A DNA stretch of 64,000 nucleotides, taken from Acidobacteriota bacterium (lineage in GTDB: Bacteria; Acidobacteriota; Terriglobia; Acidiferrales; UBA7541). The notes under the pieces were generated by a model. It did not search any database. It had not been told where the DNA came from and saw only the letters and a program-made list of their open reading frames with translations. Below, piece by piece: positions 35,505 to 43,903 of this stretch. How positions within the stretch are numbered: position 1 is the first letter of the stretch; each line of letters starts with the position of its first letter. The translations under genes were made by a program, and so were the position numbers. The stretch is taken from assembly GCA_013289835.1 (NCBI GenBank), contig JABCZG010000006.1, positions 62,001 through 126,000 of the forward strand. Direction: 5' to 3'.

Positions 35505-36806
35505 ATGATGGTGGATCGGCGTGGATTTTTATCTTCGTTTGCCGGATTTGCCGGGGCCGCGGGGGTGCTGGGAGTTTCGGGGGAGAGGCTGGCGTTGTTC
35601 GAACAGGAGGCGTCGAAGCTGCCGGATAGGACGCTCTATGATTCGAATGAGGAGGCGTACTGGACTGAGGTGCGCAAGCAATTTGTGATTCCCGCGGATG
35701 AGGTTTACTTGAACAACGGGACGGTGGGGTCTTCGCCACTGCCGGTGCTGCGCGCAATTTTCGATTGCTACAACGATGAGGAAAAGATGGCACAGAGCGA
35801 TCCGGAGGATTATCCGATCTGGGGCTACGCGGCATGGAATGAATTTCGGGATCCGCTCGCGGCATTTGTGGGATGCAACCGCGATGAGATTGCGCTGCTG
35901 CGAAACGCGACGGAGGCCAACAGTTACATCGCGAACGGATTGGATTTGAAGGAAGGCGATGAAGTGTTGATGACCGACCAGGAGCATCCGGGCGGGGAGC
36001 ATCCATGGAATTTGCGAGCGAAGCGGTATGGGATTGTGGTGAAGAGAGTGACGCTGCCGAGGCCGGTGCCGAATGCGGCGGGGGTGCTGAATCTTTTTAA
36101 CGATGCGATTACGCCGCGGACGCGGGTGCTGTTTTTCAGCCATATCACGACGGTGACGGGGGTGGTGCTGCCAGCCAAGGAGCTTTGCTCGCTGGCTCGG
36201 TCGAAGGGGATTATTTCCGCGGTGGATGGTGCGCATGTTCCAGGGATGATGCGGCTGAATTTGCACGAGCTGGGTTGCGACATGTATTCGTCGAGTCCGC
36301 ACAAATGGCTACAAGCAGCGAAAGGCAGCGGCTTCCTCTATGTGCGCGACGAAATGATCGACCGGCTGTGGAACACAATCGCGACAGAAGGCTGGAACGA
36401 TCCGAAACTGCGGGCGGAACGTTTTCAGCGCATTGGAAGTTCGAATGTGCCGGGGCTTTGCGGATTGCGCGCGGCGATCGCATTTGCAAATGCGATCGGA
36501 ATGGAGCGCATCGAACGGCGGCACCGGCAATCGGCGGATTACATTTTGAAAGAGATGGTGCAGCGAGGCGCGACGTCGTGGACTTCGCCGGATGCGGCGC
36601 TGCGTTGCCGGATTGCGGCGGTGAATGTTGCGCCGATTCAGATCGGTGAGATCGAAAACTGGATGTGGAGGAACAAGAAGATCCGCATTCGCGGCGGGGC
36701 GCCATCGAAGATCCGGCTTTCGACGCCGTATTATTTGCTGCGGAAGGACGTGGACCGGTATTTGGCGGCGTTCGACGAATATCGATCCAGCAAGATTCAT
36801 GCGTGA
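35505..36806 (+). CDS. Tat-exported class V aminotransferase (isopenicillin N epimerase-like)
   Basis: This PLP-dependent fold-type I protein has a twin-arginine signal (MVDRRGFLSSFAGFAGAAGVLGVSG). The catalytic domain has EVYLNNGTVGSSPLPVLRAI, NATEANSYIANGLDLKEGDEVLMTDQEHPGGEHPW, HITTVTGVVLPAKELCSLAR, AVDGAHVPGM and the Schiff-base lysine in SSSPHKWLQAAKGSGFLY. Related enzymes act as cysteine desulfurases, epimerases or kynureninase-like enzymes; the reaction here is not known. The start is ambiguous: ATG 35505, ATG 35508 or GTG 35511, with GGAGGG at 35498-35503 best spaced for the last. A remnant of a related gene lies at 38076-38185. Confidence 0.87.
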   Translation: MMVDRRGFLSSFAGFAGAAGVLGVSGERLALFEQEASKLPDRTLYDSNEEAYWTEVRKQFVIPADEVYLNNGTVGSSPLPVLRAIFDCYNDEEKMAQSDPEDYPIWGYAAWNEFRDPLAAFVGCNRDEIALLRNATEANSYIANGLDLKEGDEVLMTDQEHPGGEHPWNLRAKRYGIVVKRVTLPRPVPNAAGVLNLFNDAITPRTRVLFFSHITTVTGVVLPAKELCSLARSKGIISAVDGAHVPGMMRLNLHELGCDMYSSSPHKWLQAAKGSGFLYVRDEMIDRLWNTIATEGWNDPKLRAERFQRIGSSNVPGLCGLRAAIAFANAIGMERIERRHRQSADYILKEMVQRGATSWTSPDAALRCRIAAVNVAPIQIGEIENWMWRNKKIRIRGGAPSKIRLSTPYYLLRKDVDRYLAAFDEYRSSKIHA

Positions 36807-36950
36807 GGTCAATGCCCTGCGAAGCGTTGCAAGAAAATATGCATGGTTAGCTGTTTTTAGAATACTCGGTTAAGTAAAACTTGACGCTCAGCGGTTTCAA
36901 GCACACTATAAGTGTTAGGAAAGCGAGTGGATAAAACAGGGAAATGGCAA

Positions 36951-37151
36951 ATGACAGAAAACTTATACAATTTGGTTGAGTCTCTGGAAGAGGCAGCGCT
37001 CGACAACATCCTCGAAAAGGAAGTTGTGAGAAATGCTGACTCCATACGAAAGGCGCTGGAGACGAAGGGTGAGTACTCGATTGAGGACGCGTTTGGAAAC
37101 GTCTATCGGATTACTTCGAAGAACGGCCACGCAGAGCAGGGCAAACACTAG
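36951..37151 (+). CDS. Small hypothetical protein
   Basis: The 66-aa protein reads MTENLYNLVESLEEAALDNILEKEVVRNADSIRKALETKGEYSIEDAFGNVYRITSKNG. ATG 36951 has AGGGAAATGG ahead; a GTG 13 codons upstream is possible. The product is acidic and helical with no recognised domain. It ends 21 bases before the membrane protein at 37173 on the same strand, so they may form a two-gene unit. Confidence 0.55.
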   Translation: MTENLYNLVESLEEAALDNILEKEVVRNADSIRKALETKGEYSIEDAFGNVYRITSKNGHAEQGKH

Positions 37152-37172
37152 CGAACACTTCTCGGCCTAAAG

Positions 37173-38075
37173 ATGCTGGCTCTCGTCGCATCGACTGTCT
37201 TAATTGCCTACCTTTTGGCCCCAGGTCTTCTGTTCAAATTTATCTTCTCGTTGTTCATCCCGTTAGAAAAGTTCCGGCGCACCAGGAGCGAAGAGTTCAC
37301 GTTTGGCGCGGTTACCACATTGCTGCCTCTAACGCTGACTTTGCTATCCGTGTTGAACGGCGGCTGGATCGGGAATCATCCTTTTTCGTTTCCCGACTCA
37401 CCGGCACAAAAGCAGGCGGACTATCGAATGGTGGCATCATCGCTTCACAGCGATGCTTATTTTTTGCAACACCAAACGGAGTTTTGGGATGCCTCGAGTA
37501 GGGTTACACAGCGCCAGGGGCGGATTCTCGTTTGGCTGTATGTTTCAACAATTGTTGAGGCTTTCCTTTTCGGGTGGCTTGGTAAGCGCTATGCAAGGTT
37601 CCGAAGGTTCAAGCCATACGCCTTCCTTGCTGAGAAACTTCTGATCCCGAACATTTCCAGCTGGTACGTTCTCCTGACGACTTTCTCGTGGCCTGAACAA
37701 CCCGAAAGGAAGGTGATCGCCGATCTGCTTACTTCGGACGACCATCTCTATCGCGGGCAGATTGTGGGCTACGAAGTGGACGCGGAGGGAAACCTTCGAG
37801 GGATCATGTTAAATGATGCGCTGCGATTTGACCGGCACTCCTATCTGAAGGGGAAGGACGCAAAGAATTCCGTTAATAAAGATCACTATTGGAAGAAAAT
37901 ACCGGGGAGGAATCTGTTCGTATTCGCGGACAAACTTTCCACCATGAACCTGAGTTCCTTTCCACCGACTTCCAGTATTCCCGGGATTTTGGAGGGAGTC
38001 CTGAAGAAGCTGAAGATTGATGCGCAAGTCAAAGTGCAACCCCCCACGCCTGGCTCGCGGAAGGGTGATGCCTGA
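37173..38075 (+). CDS. Membrane-anchored protein of unknown function
   Basis: I do not recognise this 300-aa protein with confidence. It has N-terminal helices (residues 2-30, LALVASTVLIAYLLAPGLLFKFIFSLFIP; and 45-65, FGAVTTLLPLTLTLLSVLNG) and another near 120-140 (ILVWLYVSTIVEAFLFGWLG). The rest looks soluble: KVIADLLTSDDHLYRGQIVGYEVDAEGNLRGIMLNDALRFDRHSYLKG suggests a small beta-barrel module seen in some phage-associated or DUF6338-type proteins, but this is weak. It may be translated with the preceding 66-aa protein. The stop codon is immediately followed by an in-frame aminotransferase remnant. Confidence 0.6.
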   Translation: MLALVASTVLIAYLLAPGLLFKFIFSLFIPLEKFRRTRSEEFTFGAVTTLLPLTLTLLSVLNGGWIGNHPFSFPDSPAQKQADYRMVASSLHSDAYFLQHQTEFWDASSRVTQRQGRILVWLYVSTIVEAFLFGWLGKRYARFRRFKPYAFLAEKLLIPNISSWYVLLTTFSWPEQPERKVIADLLTSDDHLYRGQIVGYEVDAEGNLRGIMLNDALRFDRHSYLKGKDAKNSVNKDHYWKKIPGRNLFVFADKLSTMNLSSFPPTSSIPGILEGVLKKLKIDAQVKVQPPTPGSRKGDA

Positions 38076-38185
38076 CACACTTACCTGCGCGCCCTTTATA
38101 CGACTGCCCGTAAGATTGAAAACTGGATGTGGGAGAACACGAAAACTCGGATACGCGGAGGAGCTCCGTCGAGCGTGTGGCTATA
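38076..38185 (+). pseudogene. Remnant of a class V aminotransferase C-terminus
   Basis: Directly after the stop of the preceding gene, the same frame reads KIENWMWENTKTRIRGGAPS before a stop. The intact aminotransferase at 35505-36806 has EIENWMWRNKKIRIRGGAPS near its C-terminus. The two stretches share about 16 of 20 residues, while many codons differ at the third base, which points to an old paralogue whose remainder has been lost. The first dozen codons of the interval (HTYLRALYTTAR) do not align clearly. Only this short piece was found. Confidence 0.6.
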
Positions 38186-38187
38186 AT
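38182..38187 (+). promoter_or_regulatory. TATAAT -10 element close to the next start codon
   Basis: A perfect TATAAT lies 7 bases before the ATG at 38195. A good -35 was not found. If used, transcription would begin at or within a base or two of the start codon, giving a leaderless mRNA. Confidence 0.4.
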
Positions 38188-38194
38188 TACGACT

Positions 38195-39361
38195 ATGAAG
38201 CTTGTGCCGCCCAGAAATGTCGCCCACGGATTACTGAACGCTTGCCTTGTCCTGTTTTTTACAATTTGCTCGGCGCGACTAATCTCAGGTTCGAGCGATT
38301 CAGCATCCGCGCTTTTGAGGGTTGTTGGTCATGATGGCAATTTCGTGCAATATCGCGTCTACCCGGAGGCACGCGCGAAAATGCTGTTTCCCACGGCTGA
38401 AGCCTGGGAGGAGGAATCGCAAGACACGGATACTTGGAGCATCCGAGCCGCACCCATCCTAAAGAAGATTCACATTCTGCGCGTTGGCGACATGGCGCGC
38501 CGCTTCACCGTGACAGGCGTATCTGCTGGCGACCAGTTGTTCATCTTCGATGGTCTGTTCTGCAGTGAGAATTCCGAGGCCATGCGCGAACTTATAAAAG
38601 TGACCAACTCCTCCCCCAAAAACCGCCTGGACGCTCTGAACCTCGTTAAGCTCTATCTCGCTCTGTCTCTCTATCAAGATGATGACCCCGATAAATTTGT
38701 CGCCATGAGGAGCGGCAAACCCAGGTTGAAAAATGATCCAGAAATCCCAAGAACTTTTTCGGACCTAGTCGGGGTTGCGCATTCGCCGCAGATTTTTCGT
38801 GAAGCCGGGGGCTACTCGGTGGACTTGTATACACGCGAGTTGACAGTTACGGGCGGACCGGCCATCCATTGGACGATTAAATTGACGCCGTCAGGCTTCG
38901 ACGAAGAGATGTCTTCTGTGGAGAGAGCTGCTGACAGAGTGGTTTCAGAAGGCGATATCGAGAAAACCGCGGGGAACAAAAGAGTCACGTTTCACGTGGA
39001 CCTCATGGCGAATGGCCACACAGATGACGGGGCTGTGACGGATATTCAAGTTTGGTCCGCCTCAGACGGGCCGGGCATCAGTAGAATTCACTATTACTAT
39101 CCATCTCGCGAGAAGGCCGAAAAGCGCGTGGAGGATTTTCTACAAAACGCTTTGGGCGTCTTGCAGAATACCCCCTGGAAGAACGGCGAAGCGCGAACAT
39201 CCGGCGCGGAAGCGATTGTGATTCGGGTCAACGAAGACAAAAGGTCCCTCTACGCATCGCACCTCTATCTGAACGAAGCCAGCGTTCTTGAGTTATCGTG
39301 TCCATGTCTTCGGAACGTTTTGGCGGGGCGCAGCATCGACGACCCGCGGGGTCACAATTAG
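38195..39361 (+). CDS. Secreted protein of unknown function
   Basis: This 388-aa protein starts at ATG 38195 with an export signal (MKLVPPRNVAHGLLNACLVLFFTICSARLISG). The longer frame from 38129 would run through the aminotransferase remnant and is unlikely. The mature part contains LLRVVGHDGNFVQYRVYPEARAKMLFP, MARRFTVTGVSAGDQLFIFDGLFCS and a C-terminal beta-rich region. No catalytic motif or known domain is visible. Base use is less GC-rich than in the housekeeping genes, consistent with an accessory gene. It is the last plus-strand gene before the desaturase. Confidence 0.6.
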   Translation: MKLVPPRNVAHGLLNACLVLFFTICSARLISGSSDSASALLRVVGHDGNFVQYRVYPEARAKMLFPTAEAWEEESQDTDTWSIRAAPILKKIHILRVGDMARRFTVTGVSAGDQLFIFDGLFCSENSEAMRELIKVTNSSPKNRLDALNLVKLYLALSLYQDDDPDKFVAMRSGKPRLKNDPEIPRTFSDLVGVAHSPQIFREAGGYSVDLYTRELTVTGGPAIHWTIKLTPSGFDEEMSSVERAADRVVSEGDIEKTAGNKRVTFHVDLMANGHTDDGAVTDIQVWSASDGPGISRIHYYYPSREKAEKRVEDFLQNALGVLQNTPWKNGEARTSGAEAIVIRVNEDKRSLYASHLYLNEASVLELSCPCLRNVLAGRSIDDPRGHN

Positions 39362-39472
39362 GGTTAACTCCCGGTAGGGGCGTTACTTAGGCGTTGACTA
39401 GCAAACAACTAAAACAGGTGAGCAGCCGGTTCCTGAGCCTGACAGACCGTTTCAGGAGGGACGCGTGAGGCC

Positions 39473-40735
39473 TCACGCCGCAACGGCTCGCACAGGCTTC
39501 GTTCTTTTCGCAAGGAGAGCCAGCCTCTGTTCGTGAGTCATGGGCTCCCACGGGACAAGTTTTTCGGCTAGCACATCCATTCTGCGAAGCAGCGTCAAGT
39601 CGATGAAAAGCTGCATAAAATCCAAATCGCGAAAGACCAGGGAGCCGGACTCTCTCATCTTGTCACGCAGGCGCTCAAGATGGGCGGGCATCTCGGTCCA
39701 GTGCAGCGCGGAGCGGTGGTGATGACAGAGGTGGTAACCTTCGTTCATGAAGTTCACCTCATCGAAGACGGTTACGGTATTTACAAAATAATCCTCGGGA
39801 TGTTCCGGGTCACAGAAGGCGTGCTGAACCCACGAGGTGAGAGCCATGATGAAGTTCATGGTAAGAAGAGGAACCAGCACGTACGGGATTCCGATTCTCC
39901 AATCGTAAAGAAAGACAGCGCCGAAATAAACGATGTAGCGCGTGATTCCCCACGCCACTCGCCTTTGGTTCTTTATGTCGCCTCTAGCTCTAAAGTAGGC
40001 GTAGGGAGCGAGCCCCAGAGTGGTCCAAATGTTATCCGCAAGATACCAAAGGAAATGGAGAAGATTCGTTCGATCGTAGCCCATGGTGGAGGCATTGTCG
40101 TCGGGTCCGCCGTTCTCTTTGTGGTGGAGACGGACGTGAACGGTGCGACCCAGTTCGGGAAGGTCCCCGTACAAATATCCGAGAAAGAATTCGACGTAGC
40201 GGCCGAAGATCCTATCGTATCTATCCGAGAAATAGCCTTCGGGGCGATGCGCCTCCATGTGTTTTGCGCTGAACATCCTGACGGACCGCTGAAACTTGGG
40301 ACCGCAGAGGGCGAGATAGAACGCAATCACGAGCAGAAGCCGAGGTTTCCCTAAAACGAGTTGGATTACGAAAATTGGCAGGGCAGTCAGGGTGAGGGAC
40401 ACCATGATGCGTAACGCGGGGGTGTCCCGGGAGTCCCGCAGAACTTTTTCGCCTAGCCGGCCAATGAACCCGTCGTAGGTACGCGAAAGGAATTGATACG
40501 CCTGGCGCAGTGGACGAACCTTCTCGAGAAGCATGGCCGCGCCATAGAGTGCGACGGAAAGCGTGCCTTCGAGCGATGCGGCAGCAATGCTTGCCAGAGC
40601 GATGGGCACCGACAAGCAGCGAAGCAGGATTTTGCGTATCGCGTCAGGATTGACCGCAGGCGCATCCATGCTTGAGCGAGCGTCTTTTGGCCCGTCATTC
40701 AAAGCCGCTTGCGCTAACTTGCCTGCGAATTGCAT
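39473..40735 (-). CDS. Fatty acid desaturase family membrane protein
   Basis: The 420-aa protein has the histidine boxes of membrane di-iron desaturases/hydroxylases: an early HMEAH region (FSAKHMEAHRPEG), VHVRLHHKENGG, WVQHAFCDPEHPEDYF and GYHLCHHHRSALHW. Membrane helices lie near 108-145 (IMVSLTLTALPIFVIQLVL, LLLVIAFYLAL) and 255-300. The substrate may be an acyl lipid or a carotenoid-type compound; this cannot be decided. ATG 40735 is weakly supported, and ATG 40669 is an alternative. It is divergent from a SAM-dependent methyltransferase. Confidence 0.78.
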   Translation of the reverse strand: MQFAGKLAQAALNDGPKDARSSMDAPAVNPDAIRKILLRCLSVPIALASIAAASLEGTLSVALYGAAMLLEKVRPLRQAYQFLSRTYDGFIGRLGEKVLRDSRDTPALRIMVSLTLTALPIFVIQLVLGKPRLLLVIAFYLALCGPKFQRSVRMFSAKHMEAHRPEGYFSDRYDRIFGRYVEFFLGYLYGDLPELGRTVHVRLHHKENGGPDDNASTMGYDRTNLLHFLWYLADNIWTTLGLAPYAYFRARGDIKNQRRVAWGITRYIVYFGAVFLYDWRIGIPYVLVPLLTMNFIMALTSWVQHAFCDPEHPEDYFVNTVTVFDEVNFMNEGYHLCHHHRSALHWTEMPAHLERLRDKMRESGSLVFRDLDFMQLFIDLTLLRRMDVLAEKLVPWEPMTHEQRLALLAKRTKPVRAVAA

Positions 40736-40896
40736 GCTCGCCGTTATTCCAATTGAGGGGCTTGGTCCACTTTCATGCTCGAAAAGACTTTACATCCAAG
40801 GATAGTAAAGTTCCAGCATCGAACGGCTGGCGCGGCGGATCGCACTGTCGAGGTAGAATAGGTGTCTTGCCTGAGAACCCATATCCGGAAGCTCTT

Positions 40897-41754
40897 GTGC
40901 GGTCTTCGGTGGCCAACCCTCGCGTCAACGAGAAGCGGAAAATTATTGAACACTACGACGCCGTTAGCCCTTACTACCACTCCGTTTGGGGTGAGCATAT
41001 ACACCACGGCTACTGGGTCCGCGGCGATGAATCGAAAGAAACGGCGCAGATCCAGCTGATCGATCATCTCGCGCAGCTCGCAAACATAAAAAGCGGCTCA
41101 CGCATATTGGACATCGGCTGCGGCTTTGGCGGCAGCAGTCTCTATCTCGCGAAAAAGTACGGCGTCAGCACGACGGGCATCACCATTTCTCCCGTGCAGG
41201 TGCAAATGGCCAAGGAAGCTGCGGCCAAGACCAACCTGGACGCCAGTTTTTTCCTGATGGACGCGGAGGACATGCAGTTTTCGCAGCAGTTTGACGTGCT
41301 GTGGTCCGTCGAATCCATTTCTCACTATTATGATCCGCGGAAATTCTTCGCTTCGGCGGTGAAGTTCCTGAAACCCGGCGGCTGCTTCGCCCTTACGGAC
41401 TGGTTCCAGAAGGAAAACCTTTCGCCCGCCGACAAAAAGAAATTCATCCAGCCGATCGAGAAGGGCATGATGGTCGAACTCCGCGGAATGAATGAATATA
41501 GAGACTTTCTGGTTTCGAATGGCCTGCACATCGTCCACCGGGAAGACCTCACGCTCCATTGCGCGAAATCCTGGGACCTTGCCCTGGACATCATCAAAGG
41601 CAAAAAATTCTGGGCGCTGGCCGCGAAACTTGGCGCCGAATTCGTCACCAACCTGAAAGCATTCCGCGCCATGCGTGCCGGCTTCGCGTCCGGCAATTTC
41701 GTCTACGGCCTCTTCGTGGCAAAACTACCGGAAAACGGTTGCAAACATTCCTGA
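40897..41754 (+). CDS. SAM-dependent methyltransferase (tocopherol/sterol-methyltransferase-like)
   Basis: The 285-aa class I methyltransferase has motif I ILDIGCGFGGSSLYLAKKYG, followed by GITISPVQVQMAKEAA, DAEDMQFSQQFDVLWSVESISHYYDPRKFFASAVKFLKPGGCFALTDW, close to the gamma-tocopherol and cyclopropane-type group. GTG 40897 is proposed as the start because GGAAG at 40887-40891 is well placed. The open frame from 40672 would overlap the divergent desaturase and its first 75 codons do not look like protein. The substrate is unknown, but the opposite desaturase suggests a lipid or isoprenoid. Confidence 0.8.
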   Translation: MRSSVANPRVNEKRKIIEHYDAVSPYYHSVWGEHIHHGYWVRGDESKETAQIQLIDHLAQLANIKSGSRILDIGCGFGGSSLYLAKKYGVSTTGITISPVQVQMAKEAAAKTNLDASFFLMDAEDMQFSQQFDVLWSVESISHYYDPRKFFASAVKFLKPGGCFALTDWFQKENLSPADKKKFIQPIEKGMMVELRGMNEYRDFLVSNGLHIVHREDLTLHCAKSWDLALDIIKGKKFWALAAKLGAEFVTNLKAFRAMRAGFASGNFVYGLFVAKLPENGCKHS

Positions 41755-41823
41755 TCTCTGGAACTGCAAGGTTTAACTGAGTTTATCCCGAAGAATCCTG
41801 CGACAAGAGGACTAGAGGCGGGT

Positions 41824-41882
41824 GTGACGCCGGCGTTTCCGCAGACGGCGGCGCCGGGCAGTGGCGCGGCTGCGAAAGATGC
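41824..41882 (+). pseudogene. Short fragment duplicated from the secreted protein at 42798
   Basis: The plus strand here reads TPAFPQTAAPGSGAAAKDA, closely matching APTFSQTAAPGGAPAKDA just after the signal peptide of the protein encoded at 42798-43598. The match stops after about 20 codons. It lies beyond the 3' end of the SnoaL-like gene and is probably a decayed piece of a paralogue. Confidence 0.45.
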
Positions 41883-42458
41883 TTACGATCTGCGGCCAGC
41901 TTTGGCCCGCTCAATTAAATGGTTGGAAGGCAAGCGGGGGTTCGCCAGCTTTTTCGCGGTTTCTATGCCGGCGACGGGCAGGCTGGAGGGATCGAGAAGC
42001 CCGAGCTGCACCAGGACAGACGCTTGATCCCAGTAGATATGCTCGTTGGAAAGCTTGCCATCGCGAAAGTGGACGATTACGACCAGCGGGCACTCCACGC
42101 GCTTGCCCGTGGGAGGAATGCCGGGGAGCATCCAGTCCATTTCGATGGTGTGGGTAAACTGAAAAATCATTTCGTCCACCAGGCGCTCCGCGCCGATGGT
42201 TCGGGAGACGGGAATGATCTTCGTATCGGGAGGCATCCTGGGGATGAAGTGCTGCGAATAGAATTGGCGCAATTGTTCGCGGCCCACGCCGCCGGTCAAG
42301 ACCGGGATGTGGTTCACGTAGGCGTCGGGCACCATGGTCTCCAGCGTGGCATTTGTGTCTTGGGTCGAGAATTCGTGGCCGATGTGCTGCTCCCAAAGGT
42401 CGTTGAGTGATTGCTCCGCGGGAGTTAGTCGGGCTTCTGTGCTTTGCTTTTCATTCAT
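41883..42458 (-). CDS. SnoaL-like (NTF2 fold) ester cyclase family protein
   Basis: The 191-aa protein matches the SnoaL-like polyketide-cyclase/ester-cyclase fold: LNDLWEQHIGHEFSTQDTNATLETMVPDAYVNHIPVLTGGVGREQLRQFYSQHFIP, then RLVDEMIFQFTHTIEMDWMLPGIPPTGKRVECPLVVIVHFRDGKLSNEHIYWDQASVLVQLGLLD. Proteins of this group are hydrolases, isomerases or merely ligand-binding. It has no adjacent polyketide synthase, so the specific role is open. The start ATG (MNEKQSTEARLTPAEQ) looks right for the family. Confidence 0.82.
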   Translation of the reverse strand: MNEKQSTEARLTPAEQSLNDLWEQHIGHEFSTQDTNATLETMVPDAYVNHIPVLTGGVGREQLRQFYSQHFIPRMPPDTKIIPVSRTIGAERLVDEMIFQFTHTIEMDWMLPGIPPTGKRVECPLVVIVHFRDGKLSNEHIYWDQASVLVQLGLLDPSSLPVAGIETAKKLANPRLPSNHLIERAKAGRRS

Positions 42459-42797
42459 CGTGAGTGCCTTTCAGCGTCGCGGATTCAGGCGTATGGGCGA
42501 TCCGCGCGATTATAATCGGAGCGGTGTAAATCAGGCGATGCCTGACTTTTTCTTTACCGCGCGTCGCGATGGAGCGTTTCTTGCGATCCCGTTGAACTCG
42601 AAATACCTGCGGATATGCACGTCGCCGCTAAGACGGCTCGCAAAAGCGTACAGCTAGCGTGAATAAGGATGGCACAAAAGAGGAAGCTGACCGACGGCCA
42701 GATGATGATTGACGGATTTGCTGTTGCGGGGGACACTGCGGAAGTCTCGCAAGAGACGATCATTCATCCTAAAAAATGCGGGATTAACGGGGAATCC
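42459..42797. other. Intergenic region without a recognised gene
   Basis: This 339-bp segment contains no ORF with a recognisable protein. An in-frame extension upstream of 42798 lacks a ribosome binding site and codes for no known pattern. Promoters for the divergent flanking genes are expected here but no clear elements were identified. Confidence 0.5.
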
Positions 42798-43598
42798 ATG
42801 GGATTAAGGCGAAAATTGCTGACGGCCGTTCTTGGTTTTCTATTTGTGTGCGTTGCTCCGACGTTTTCGCAGACGGCGGCACCTGGCGGCGCGCCAGCTA
42901 AAGATGCGGCGTTGCCGAGCGCGGAGGAGTTGTCGGCGAAATGCGCCAAGGGGAGCGGCGGGAAGGAAGCGTGGGCCAAGATCTCGACGCTCGTGTTGAG
43001 CGGGACGATCGAGATTCCGGCGATGGGAGCGACGGGGAAAGTCGAAGTGGTGGCGAAGGCGCCGAACAAGATCCTGCAAAGTACCTCGCTCGCGGATGGG
43101 CAATTCGTGCAGAAGCAAGGATTCGACGGGCGAGTGGGCTGGAAATTTGACACCCAGCAGGGCCTGAAAAAGCTGGAGGGAGCCGAACTGGAAGAGGCCA
43201 GGACGGATGCGAACTTCGACACGGATGTGAGGCTGAAGGAAATTTACCCGGACCTGAAAGTGACGGGGCGGACGAAGGTTGGCAGTCACGATGCGTATAC
43301 GGCGGTCGCGCATGTGCCTGGGGGAAAAACGCTCACCTTTTACTTGGACGCGGAGAGCGGGAGGCGAGTCGCGGAAGATACGGAAGGGCCGGACGAAAGC
43401 GGAAAAGTGGAGAAGACAAGCTTGACGTTTGAGGAGTACAAGGCGGTGGAGGGTATTCAAATCCCGACGAAAATTGGAGTCACCACCTCGGCCTTCAGTT
43501 TTGTCATCAGCATCCAGGAAGTAAAACACAACGTGCCGGTGGACGATGCGATTTTTGCGATGCCTGCGGGAAATCCAACGGGAACCACGGCACACTGA
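42798..43598 (+). CDS. Secreted LolA/outer-membrane-lipoprotein-sorting-like protein
   Basis: The 266-aa protein starts at ATG 42798, with GGGGA close upstream, and has signal peptide MGLRRKLLTAVLGFLFVCVAPTFS. The mature part (SAEELSAKCAKGSGGKEAWAKISTLVLSGTIEIPAMGATGKVEVVAKAPNKILQSTSLADGQFVQKQGFDGRVGWKFDTQQGLKKLEGAELEEARTDANF) has the pattern of half-barrel lipid-binding proteins related to LolA/LolB. It continues through VKVTGRTKVGSHDAYTAVAHVPGGK and SLTFEEYKAVEGIQIPTKI. Assignment to that fold is moderate and function is unknown. A short duplicate of its N-terminal mature region lies at 41824-41882. Confidence 0.65.
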   Translation: MGLRRKLLTAVLGFLFVCVAPTFSQTAAPGGAPAKDAALPSAEELSAKCAKGSGGKEAWAKISTLVLSGTIEIPAMGATGKVEVVAKAPNKILQSTSLADGQFVQKQGFDGRVGWKFDTQQGLKKLEGAELEEARTDANFDTDVRLKEIYPDLKVTGRTKVGSHDAYTAVAHVPGGKTLTFYLDAESGRRVAEDTEGPDESGKVEKTSLTFEEYKAVEGIQIPTKIGVTTSAFSFVISIQEVKHNVPVDDAIFAMPAGNPTGTTAH

Positions 43599-43605
43599 CG
43601 TTTTC

Positions 43606-43635
43606 TTGACCCTGTGCGCAAGGGTCGAATACACT
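43606..43635 (+). promoter_or_regulatory. Promoter of the rpmH-rnpA operon
   Basis: TTGACC (43606-43611) and TACACT (43630-43635) are separated by 18 bases, a fair sigma-70-type match. It would give a leader of about 110 bases ahead of rpmH. Confidence 0.5.
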
Positions 43636-43749
43636 ACTAGATTCGAACGCAGCCGGTGGAGCGAGTAGAGGGCCGTTCCGGCGTCGCGGGTGATATGGAC
43701 TGCCCGGCGATCGCGTAGTACAGATCAGGGATAACAAAGGGGGATTGTT

Positions 43750-43890
43750 TTGCCAAAGCGCACATTTCAACCGCGCAAACGCCGGCGCGCCAAGACGCAC
43801 GGCTTCCGCGTACGCATGAAGACGAAGGGCGGCCGCAAGGTGCTGGCGGCACGCCGCAAGAAGGGACGTCATCGGCTTACCCCTGAATAA
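43750..43890 (+). CDS. rpmH: 50S ribosomal protein L34
   Basis: The 46-residue product reads (M)[45 protein letters not shown], matching the L34 pattern across its full length. The start is TTG 43750 with AAAGGGGGA several bases ahead. It begins the rpmH-rnpA-yidD-yidC-khpB order found near many bacterial replication origins. Because of its size and TTG start it is easy for automatic gene finders to miss. Confidence 0.95.
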   Translation: MPKRTFQPRKRRRAKTHGFRVRMKTKGGRKVLAARRKKGRHRLTPE

Positions 43891-43903
43891 TCCGGGGAGC
43901 CCG

